Positions 57,631-64,000 of a stretch of 64,000 nucleotides of DNA are shown in pieces. Made by a program: the position numbers and the translations under genes. Source of the DNA: Candidatus Zixiibacteriota bacterium (lineage in GTDB: Bacteria > Zixibacteria > MSB-5A5 > GN15 > FEB-12); assembly GCA_020351995.1 (NCBI GenBank), contig CP070674.1, forward strand, positions 862,688 through 926,687, written 5' to 3'. The stretch's first letter is position 1, and each line of letters begins with the position of its first letter. The notes under the pieces are model-generated. The model did no database searches. It saw only the letters and a list, made by a program, of their open reading frames with translations, and was not told where the DNA came from.

Positions 57631-59448
57631 ATGGCATCAGCCAAAAACAAAGTGAACGAAATCCCGCAACGAAAAGACATAGAAGACCGGTACAAATGGC
57701 GTCTGTCCGACATATACGAATCCGATGAAGCGTGGGAGGCCGACTTCAAAAAGGCTCAGGATATGGTCGGTGAGGTCAAGAATTTCGCAGGTAAATTGTT
57801 TTCCTCTCCTTCCTTGCTTTTTGAGTGTCTCGAGCTCCGAACAAATCTTTCGATGCTGGTTTCGCGCCTTTACCAGTACGCGAAACTGAATAGTGATATC
57901 GATACCCGGGTGTCGAAGTATCAGGCCATGACCGAGCAGACTGCTATGTTTGCGGCCCAGGCCAACGCCGCCTTTTCTTTCATTGAACCGGAACTCCTTG
58001 GAATGAGCGACGAAGATTTGCTGAAAATGTCGAACCGCTTTGAAAAAACTGATATATACGACTTCTACTTCCGCGAGCTGATCCGCTCACGGCAGCACAT
58101 TCGCTCGCAGGAAGTGGAAGAATTGCTTTCTCTTTCCCTGACAATGGCCAAGGGCCCGGACACGATTTATTCGTTACTGGATGATGCCGACCTGAAATAC
58201 CCATCCATAAAAGATGAAGCCGGCAACGAGGTAAAGTTAACCAAGCAGCGATTTGCCAAGTTTATGGAATCCTCAGATTCCAGGGTTCGGCGCGACGTCA
58301 GCGACGCTTACCACTCAGCATATAAGGATCATATCAACACCCTTGGGGCGACTCTTTCGACCGAGGTTCACAAAAACGTGTTCTACGCACGTGCCCGCCG
58401 ATACGAGAATTCGCTGCATAGCGCTCTCGACGGTGATAACATTCCAACCGCAGTGTACCACTCGCTGCTTGATACTACGGAGGCTAATCTGGACGGACTT
58501 CACAAGTGGACCACCCTGCGCAAGAAAATACTCAAGCTCGATGAAATCGCCCCCTATGACATGCTCTGTCCGCTGTTTCCCGAAAGAGATTTCGAGGTCC
58601 CCTACGACGAAGCTGTCAGCGAGACTATCGAGGCACTGGCCCCATTGGGCCATGAATATCAGAATACGCTGACGAACGCCTTTTCTTCAAGATGGGTCGA
58701 TGTATACGAAACTGAGGGCAAGACCAGCGGCGCCTTCAACTGGGGCAGCTATACGGTGCATCCCTATGTGCTGATGAATTACAATGATACTGTAGATAAC
58801 ATGTTCACGCTCGCCCATGAGATGGGCCACGCCCTGCACAGCCATCTGGCCAGTTCTAACCAGCCGTTCGCCAAAGCGCACTATTCGCTGTTCGTGGCGG
58901 AGGTCGCCTCGACACTCAACGAGGGGCTCTTGCTTCAGTATCTACTTAAAAGGGCGAAAGACGTTACCGAGAAGCTCTATTTGCTCAACCGGCACATCGA
59001 CAATACGCTGGGGACCTATTTCCACCAGGTCATGTACGCCCGATTTGAGCTGATGATTCACGAGCATGTCGAAAAAGGGCAGGCCCTCTCGCCCGATATG
59101 CTCACCAGGCTGTGGGCCGAACTGACCGGGAAATACTACGGTCCGGCCCTAACAATGGATGAGCTTTCGGCCTACAAGTGGGCCCGCATTCCGCATTTCT
59201 ACTCGGATTTTTATGTATATCAGTATTCTACCTCGTACGCCGCGTCTCAGGCTATCATGGAGAAATTCATCGCGGGTGAGGAAGGTATCGTGGACCGTTT
59301 TCTTGAGCTTTTGAAATCCGGAGGGAAAGATTATCCTATAGCTCTTCTTAAGGCTTGCGGCATAGACATGACCACCCCCGCGCCATTTGAGTCTACCCTA
59401 AAGCTATTTGCCCAACAGGTCGATGAGGTAGAAAAATTGGCGGGGTAG
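57631..59448 (+). CDS. pepF: Oligoendopeptidase F (M3 family metallopeptidase)
   Basis: 605 residues, typical PepF length. N-terminal helical region (DIEDRYKWRLSDIYESDEAWEADFKKA), and the zinc site FTLAHEMGHALHSHLASSNQPF (HExxH with the downstream Glu in VAEVASTLNEGLL). Also KTSGAFNWGSYTVHPYVLMNYNDT and YSDFYVYQYSTSYAASQA, the substrate-tyrosine and signature region. Cytosolic zinc peptidase of oligopeptides. AAAGG Shine-Dalgarno 7 bases before ATG. Confidence 0.96.
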   Translation: MASAKNKVNEIPQRKDIEDRYKWRLSDIYESDEAWEADFKKAQDMVGEVKNFAGKLFSSPSLLFECLELRTNLSMLVSRLYQYAKLNSDIDTRVSKYQAMTEQTAMFAAQANAAFSFIEPELLGMSDEDLLKMSNRFEKTDIYDFYFRELIRSRQHIRSQEVEELLSLSLTMAKGPDTIYSLLDDADLKYPSIKDEAGNEVKLTKQRFAKFMESSDSRVRRDVSDAYHSAYKDHINTLGATLSTEVHKNVFYARARRYENSLHSALDGDNIPTAVYHSLLDTTEANLDGLHKWTTLRKKILKLDEIAPYDMLCPLFPERDFEVPYDEAVSETIEALAPLGHEYQNTLTNAFSSRWVDVYETEGKTSGAFNWGSYTVHPYVLMNYNDTVDNMFTLAHEMGHALHSHLASSNQPFAKAHYSLFVAEVASTLNEGLLLQYLLKRAKDVTEKLYLLNRHIDNTLGTYFHQVMYARFELMIHEHVEKGQALSPDMLTRLWAELTGKYYGPALTMDELSAYKWARIPHFYSDFYVYQYSTSYAASQAIMEKFIAGEEGIVDRFLELLKSGGKDYPIALLKACGIDMTTPAPFESTLKLFAQQVDEVEKLAG

Positions 59449-59555
59449 GCTGTCTGACACGATACGATGGGCCGCCAGGACAACCACCCCTACAATTCCC
59501 TTTACAAAATAAGGCACACAGCCTAAATTGATGGGTTATTTCAGGAACCGTACAG

Positions 59556-62500
59556 ATGAAATTCGATCCGCTGAAAGATAATTTCTCGATTCCGAAGGCC
59601 GAGGAACAAATCCTTAAGTTCTGGGACACTCACAACGTGTTTCACAAGGCCCATGAAATGGCTCAAGATCGGCCCCATTTTGTATTCTATGAGGGGCCTC
59701 CAACGGCTAATGGCAAACCGGGCATCCATCACGTTATCTCTCGAACCGTCAAGGACTTATTCTGTCGCTATAAGGCCATGAAAGGCTTTCGAGTGGATCG
59801 CAAAGCGGGTTGGGACACCCACGGCCTGCCGGTCGAAATCGAGGTCGAGAAAGAACTCAAACTTACCAGCAAGCCGCAGGTCGTTGAGTACGGCATCACA
59901 AAATTCAACGACAAGTGCAAAGAATCGGTTTTTCGGTATCTAAATGACTGGAGCGATCTCACCCGCCGTATCGGCTACTGGTTGGATCTCGACGACGCTT
60001 ACGTCACTCTCCGCAACGAATATATCGAAACCGTCTGGTGGATTCTGAAGAATTTCTTTGACCGCAACCTGATTTACAAAGGTTACAAGACTATTCCTTA
60101 CTGTCCGCGTTGCGGCACAGGACTATCCAGCCATGAGGTAGCGCAAGGATATGACCTGGTTAAGGACCCATCGGTATACGTCAAAGTCAAAGCTGCCGAT
60201 GATGATTTTGCCTACCTGGTCTGGACCACTACCCCCTGGACGCTCCCATCAAATGCCGCTTTGTGCATGAAAGCTGACGCTGACTATGTTCTGGTGGAAT
60301 ATCAGGGAGAGAAACTGGTTCTGGCCGAGGCACTGGTCTGGAAGACCTTCGGCGGCGAGGCCGAGGTTAAGATTATCGACCGCTACAAAGGCGAAGACTT
60401 CCTGAAACGCAAATATGCTCCGCTTTTTGACACTTTCAAGGATGAGATCGACAAAGCCTTTTTCGTCATAAACGCCGACTTTGTGACTCTCGAGGACGGT
60501 ACCGGTATTGTCCATATTGCTCCCGGCTTCGGGCAGGACGATTACGACGTAGGTCAAGAGTATGGCCTTCCCGTCTTCCAGGCCATCGAAGCCAACGGGT
60601 ATTTTAAGGATTTCGCCGGCCCCTACAAAGGGATGTTCATCAAAGACGCTGATCCGATCATCATGGAGGATCTGAAGAAAGCCGGCAAGCTGTACAAAAA
60701 GGAACTATACGAACACAATTACCCGTTTTGCTGGCGGTGTGATTCGCCGCTGATCTATATAGCTCAGCCTTCGTGGTATCTCAAAACGACCCAGTTCAAA
60801 GACCAGTTGATCAAGAACAATAACGACATCAATTGGTACCCTGATGACATTCGCACCGGCCGGATGCTCAACTGGCTGGAAAATAACGTTGATTGGTCGC
60901 TCTCGCGTGAGCGCTTTTGGGGAACACCTATCCCAATCTGGATCTGTGAAGATTCCAAGTGCGGCAAACAGCGGGCTGTGGGCTCGCTTGAGCAACTTCG
61001 GCAGGAGGCACAGAATCTCCCGGACGAAATCGACCTGCACAAACCGATGATGGACGAGGTGAGACTAACCTGCGAGTGTGGCGGCACCATGAACCGCATC
61101 CCGGAGGTAGTCGACGTCTGGTTCGATTCCGGCGCCATGCCATATGCGCAATGGCATTATCCTTTTGAGAACAAAGATGAGTTCGAAAGGAAATACCCCG
61201 CTGACTTCATTTCTGAAGCTGTCGACCAGACCCGGGGCTGGTTTTATTCCCTCCTGGCCATCTCCACCCTGCTATTCGATAAAGCTCCGTTCAAGAACGT
61301 GGTCGTTCTGGAGTTCGTTCTTGACCAGGAAGGCAAGAAGATGTCCAAGCACAAAGGTAACGTGGTCGATCCCTTTGAAACCGTAGATAAGTACGGCGCT
61401 GACCCGGTTCGCTGGTATCTTGTCTCCGCATCGAACCCATGGCTGCCGACCAGATTCGGATATGAAGGTTTAGGCGAAGTTATCCGAAAATTTTTCGATA
61501 CCATGCGCAACACATACAGCTTTTTTGCCATCTATGCCAATATCGATAACATCTCCGAGCGGGCCGAAGCTGAAGGCGTCACCGCGCGAGCGTTTCTCGA
61601 GAAAAAAGCCGGTGAACCACAGCGTTTTGACCGCTGGATTATCTCCAAATACAATAGCCTGGTAAAAGATGTCACGGAGTCCTTTGACGGCTACGAGATA
61701 ACGAAGCCGGTCAGGGCCATTCAGCACTTTGTCATCGAGGAACTATCCAACTGGTATGTGCGCAACACCCGGCGACGTTTCTGGGCCAAGGCCGACGATC
61801 CCTCCAAAATGCGCGCCTATCTGACCCTATACGACGTTCTGGCCGGTGTTTGTCACTTGGCTGCCCCGGTCGCGCCGTTCTTGACCGAACTGGTCTGGAC
61901 CCAGCTCATGGGAGAGAACCGCCAAAAATACGGTTTGCCGCTCTCTGTTCACATGTCCGATTTCCCAGTTACCGATGAAAGCCTGATAGACGAAAAACTC
62001 GAAGAAACCATGGATATCGCCGAGCAAATCGTTTCCCTGGGACGAGCGGCCCGATCCCGAAAGAACATTAAAGTCCGCCAGCCCTTGTCGAGATTGATGA
62101 TAAAGCTGCCCAACTGGGTCGGCCTGGAACGGCTTGAGGGTTATCTGGACATAATCAAGAGCGAACTGAACATTAAAGAGATTGCGGTTGCGGAAGATGT
62201 GGCTAATTACGTATCCTATTCCGCAAAGCTGAATTTCAAGACAGCCGGTCCAAAACTGGGAGTTAACGCCAAGGCTGCCGCGGCCTGTGTAGCCGAACTC
62301 GATTCAGAGGGCGTAAAGAGGTTTCTGGATACAAAAACCTTGACATTGCAGGTCGACTCCAAGAAAATTGAACTGGCCGAAGACGAGGTTGAAGTCAGCA
62401 AATCGGAAAAAGAGGGCTTCGCCGTCGAAAGTGAAGGAGCACTGTCGATTGCTCTTGAGACCCGGCTGACCGATGATTTGATTGACGAAGGTTTCGCGAG

Positions 62501-62747
62501 AGAGCTGGTCAACAAAATTCAGAACATGCGAAAGTCGTCGGGGTTTGAGGTAACCGATCAGATAGAGATTCTCCTGCATTCTTCTGACCGATTGCTAGCT
62601 GCCGCCAGAAAGCATGATGAGTTTATCCGCCGTGAGACTCTGGCCAAACAGATTAAGTATCTGGCGGAGGGGTCTTTTGAGGGCTGCAGGGAGTGGAATA
62701 TAAATGGCGTGAACGCCGCTATTGCCGTAAGCAAACGAGACACATAG
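59556..62747 (+). CDS. ileS: Isoleucyl-tRNA synthetase (eukaryote-like long form)
   Basis: 1063 residues. FYEGPPTANGKPGIHHVISRTVKDLFCRYKAMKGF contains the HIGH-type signature in the form 'PGIHH'; RKAGWDTHGLPVEIEVEK and TTTPWTLPSNAALC mark the CP1 editing domain; KKMSKHKGNVVDP is the KMSKS signature in the KMSKHKGN variant; anticodon-binding domain ends the protein. Length, 'KMSKHKGN' and the C-terminal extension identify the IleRS2 type known for mupirocin resistance, common in environmental lineages. Cys motifs CPRCGTGLSS and CECGGTMNR are the zinc-binding sites. Followed by a DksA-like gene and lspA in one operon. Confidence 0.96.
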   Translation: MKFDPLKDNFSIPKAEEQILKFWDTHNVFHKAHEMAQDRPHFVFYEGPPTANGKPGIHHVISRTVKDLFCRYKAMKGFRVDRKAGWDTHGLPVEIEVEKELKLTSKPQVVEYGITKFNDKCKESVFRYLNDWSDLTRRIGYWLDLDDAYVTLRNEYIETVWWILKNFFDRNLIYKGYKTIPYCPRCGTGLSSHEVAQGYDLVKDPSVYVKVKAADDDFAYLVWTTTPWTLPSNAALCMKADADYVLVEYQGEKLVLAEALVWKTFGGEAEVKIIDRYKGEDFLKRKYAPLFDTFKDEIDKAFFVINADFVTLEDGTGIVHIAPGFGQDDYDVGQEYGLPVFQAIEANGYFKDFAGPYKGMFIKDADPIIMEDLKKAGKLYKKELYEHNYPFCWRCDSPLIYIAQPSWYLKTTQFKDQLIKNNNDINWYPDDIRTGRMLNWLENNVDWSLSRERFWGTPIPIWICEDSKCGKQRAVGSLEQLRQEAQNLPDEIDLHKPMMDEVRLTCECGGTMNRIPEVVDVWFDSGAMPYAQWHYPFENKDEFERKYPADFISEAVDQTRGWFYSLLAISTLLFDKAPFKNVVVLEFVLDQEGKKMSKHKGNVVDPFETVDKYGADPVRWYLVSASNPWLPTRFGYEGLGEVIRKFFDTMRNTYSFFAIYANIDNISERAEAEGVTARAFLEKKAGEPQRFDRWIISKYNSLVKDVTESFDGYEITKPVRAIQHFVIEELSNWYVRNTRRRFWAKADDPSKMRAYLTLYDVLAGVCHLAAPVAPFLTELVWTQLMGENRQKYGLPLSVHMSDFPVTDESLIDEKLEETMDIAEQIVSLGRAARSRKNIKVRQPLSRLMIKLPNWVGLERLEGYLDIIKSELNIKEIAVAEDVANYVSYSAKLNFKTAGPKLGVNAKAAAACVAELDSEGVKRFLDTKTLTLQVDSKKIELAEDEVEVSKSEKEGFAVESEGALSIALETRLTDDLIDEGFARELVNKIQNMRKSSGFEVTDQIEILLHSSDRLLAAARKHDEFIRRETLAKQIKYLAEGSFEGCREWNINGVNAAIAVSKRDT

Positions 62748-62758
62748 TCGGGGCAATA

Positions 62759-63145
62759 ATGCGAAAGACCGATTTAGAAAGATTCAAAAAGCTGCTTCTG
62801 GAAAAACGGGAAGCGCTCTTTGAGGAAATCTCAGCGATGACCAACAAGATGGGTAAGACCATCAAGGATTCCACCGGTGACCTTTCTTCGTACTCCTATC
62901 ATATGGCCGACCAGGGGACCGACGCCATGGAGCGAGAAATTACCTTCATGCTCGGCTCGAAGTCGGGACGGTTCCTCTATCACATAGACGAGGCCTTGCG
63001 CCGAATCGAAACCGGCGAATACGGCAAATGCTTCTCCTGCGGTAAGCAAATCAGCATTGATCGGCTGAAAGCCGTTCCGCACGCCCGGCTGTGTATTGAG
63101 TGTAAGTCCGCTGAAGAAACGAAGAAGGGCGCGAATCGAAAGTAA
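62759..63145 (+). CDS. DksA/TraR-family C4-type zinc finger protein
   Basis: About 128 residues from ATG 62759, 11 bp after the ileS stop. Long helical hairpin (MRKTDLERFKKLLLEKREALFEEISAMT, DAMEREITFMLGSKSGRFLYHIDEALRRIETGEYGKC) then the zinc finger CFSCGKQISIDRLKAVPHARLCIECKS, the classic DksA/TraR C4 pattern. Small members bind the RNA polymerase secondary channel and modulate rRNA or stress promoters. The canonical acidic tip of DksA is not obvious, so it is labelled DksA-like. In operon with ileS and lspA. Confidence 0.92.
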   Translation: MRKTDLERFKKLLLEKREALFEEISAMTNKMGKTIKDSTGDLSSYSYHMADQGTDAMEREITFMLGSKSGRFLYHIDEALRRIETGEYGKCFSCGKQISIDRLKAVPHARLCIECKSAEETKKGANRK

Positions 63146-63146
63146 G

Positions 63147-63650
63147 TTGAGACAACTACTTGCACCGTCCATCGCCCTGGTCACCGTAGTGATTGTCGAT
63201 CAGGTGACCAAACTCTGGGCAATAAGTACCCTCTCCGAACAGCCCGTCCGCCAGGTCCTGGGAAATTTCTTTATGTTATCCTTAGTTTATAATGAAGGCG
63301 GCGCCATGGGCTCCAACTTCGGTTCGCCAGCATATTACCTGGCAACTTCCATTCTTATATTATTGTTTATCCTCTATTACATCTACACTCACCGGACAAG
63401 TCTGATGCTGACGCTCCCGCTTGCCCTTATAGCGGGCGGGGCTATCGGTAACATTATCGACCGGCTTCGCTTTGGAAAAGTGGTCGACTTCCTCGATTTC
63501 GACTTCTTCGACATCAATCTCTTCGGATACCAGATCGACCGCTGGTGGACGTTCAACATTGCCGATGCTGTGATCAGTTGCTCGATTATTTTCCTGCTGG
63601 TTAGGCTCATATTTTTTCACCAACAGAAACCAGCCGGGAGCGCACAATGA
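63147..63650 (+). CDS. lspA: Lipoprotein signal peptidase LspA (signal peptidase II)
   Basis: About 167 residues from a TTG at 63147, 1 bp after the stop of the DksA-like gene; an upstream TTG (63096) would overlap that gene by 50 bases and gives a basic tail with no purpose. Four helices, with the catalytic aspartates in NIIDRLRFGKVVDF (NxxDR) and TFNIADAVI (FNxAD). It cleaves prolipoproteins after diacylglycerol attachment, in keeping with the many lipoproteins in this window. Translational coupling with the DksA-like gene is likely. Confidence 0.95.
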   Translation: MRQLLAPSIALVTVVIVDQVTKLWAISTLSEQPVRQVLGNFFMLSLVYNEGGAMGSNFGSPAYYLATSILILLFILYYIYTHRTSLMLTLPLALIAGGAIGNIIDRLRFGKVVDFLDFDFFDINLFGYQIDRWWTFNIADAVISCSIIFLLVRLIFFHQQKPAGSAQ

Positions 63651-63728
63651 GCCCTGCCCTGGTTAAAGCCCGGCTGCTGACGGCCGGAGAAAGCTTTTTT
63701 CAGATACCGGGCCCATTGGAGGAAAAGA

Positions 63729-64000
63729 ATGACCAGTTCGAGATTCGGTGAACATACCATCTTCTATCGAAATGACGACCCGAAGCAACATGCCGATAGT
63801 CTACCCCGGTTAGTGTCCGAGCGCGGCTTCAGTAAATTCAGTCCCGAAGGTGTCACCAGCTATCTTACCTTCCGCTACCCCATCGGAGACCTGACGCTGT
63901 TTGATGGCTACAGAAGAGTCCCCGCGGGTTGCCGCGTCACCGACGGCTCTATCGAGCCCTACTGGTATCCGGATTTTAAGGAGCAGAAAGTTCCCTTCGA
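63729..64000 (+). CDS. Asparagine-synthase-like protein (partial, 3' end outside window)
   Basis: The frame starts at ATG 63729 with GGAGG 6 bases upstream and is open to the edge (90 codons). GVTSYLTFRYPIGDLTLFDGYRRVPAGCRVTDGSIEPYWYPDF corresponds to the linker of asparagine synthase B ('yl..gy.pgp.Tlf.gir.lpPG......g....YW'). There are only about 45 residues before it, so the N-terminal glutaminase (GATase II) domain with its Cys1 is absent and the protein would be an ammonia- or partner-dependent ATP-PPi amide ligase. Such truncated relatives act in exopolysaccharide or natural-product pathways. Confidence 0.65.
   Translation, partial: MTSSRFGEHTIFYRNDDPKQHADSLPRLVSERGFSKFSPEGVTSYLTFRYPIGDLTLFDGYRRVPAGCRVTDGSIEPYWYPDFKEQKVPF

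Noticed and set aside
63647-63751. A 34-codon frame overlapping the lspA stop
   Set aside because: It crosses into the next gene's ribosome site and start, shows no family features and is too short to support.

Overview
The window reads as chromosomal DNA of an uncultured Gram-negative bacterium. Outer-membrane barrels (TonB receptor, FadL, Wzi-like, DUF5916), many lipoproteins, a Wza-like exporter, a bacillithiol deacetylase, a Rex repressor and a large 'HHV/KMSKHKGN' IleRS fit an FCB-superphylum lineage of the Zixibacteria type. That placement is inference from gene content; no rRNA is present. Sigma70-like promoters (TTGACA/17/TATAAT type) and Shine-Dalgarno sequences are easy to see.

1-8.2 kb is an accessory region beside an intact tmRNA gene (8170-8523, minus strand). 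Fragments of the tmRNA 3' end recur at 6600-6630 (31 bp identical) and about 2938-2957, the signature of tandem insertions at ssrA. The cargo is a two-gene operon (a small two-TM protein, then a ParA/MinD-type ATPase fused to transmembrane helices and a pentapeptide-like C-terminus, running off the left edge), a PI-PLC-like lipoprotein and two propeller-like secreted proteins.

8.6-21.2 kb: a methyltransferase, DoxX, two extended SDRs, a class V aminotransferase, a Memo-AMMECR1 fusion, a degenerate isochorismatase-like lipoprotein, the NfeD/SPFH pair, a second methyltransferase, and a small redox cluster (OsmC, DUF302, a DUF6132-like membrane protein, FmdB). The DUF6132-like gene has an in-frame TGA exactly where I recall the family's Cys, with a SECIS-like hairpin just downstream. 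It is the best candidate here for an undescribed selenoprotein. 21.3-28 kb is an exopolysaccharide locus: Wzi-like barrel, initiating sugar transferase, a HisC-like protein lacking its PLP lysine, and a Wza-like SLBB exporter.

28.4-38 kb: FadL plus an esterase-like lipoprotein lacking its nucleophile serine, bacillithiol deacetylase, a small zinc-ribbon protein, GreA, and a TPP-riboswitch-controlled TonB receptor/SSS symporter pair (predicted thiamine uptake), then a HAD phosphatase. 38-42.6 kb holds small lipoproteins, a CPBP protease and a REP-associated tyrosine transposase among several families of palindromic repeats.

42.6-64 kb: a DUF5916 barrel, ArsM, Rex with a perfectly placed Rex box, alanine racemase, a MacB-like ABC pair, a rubrerythrin-like ferritin, YggS-DivIVA, purine nucleoside phosphorylase, an Eis-like acetyltransferase, oligoendopeptidase F, and an IleS-DksA/TraR-LspA operon followed by a partial asparagine-synthase-like gene at the right edge.
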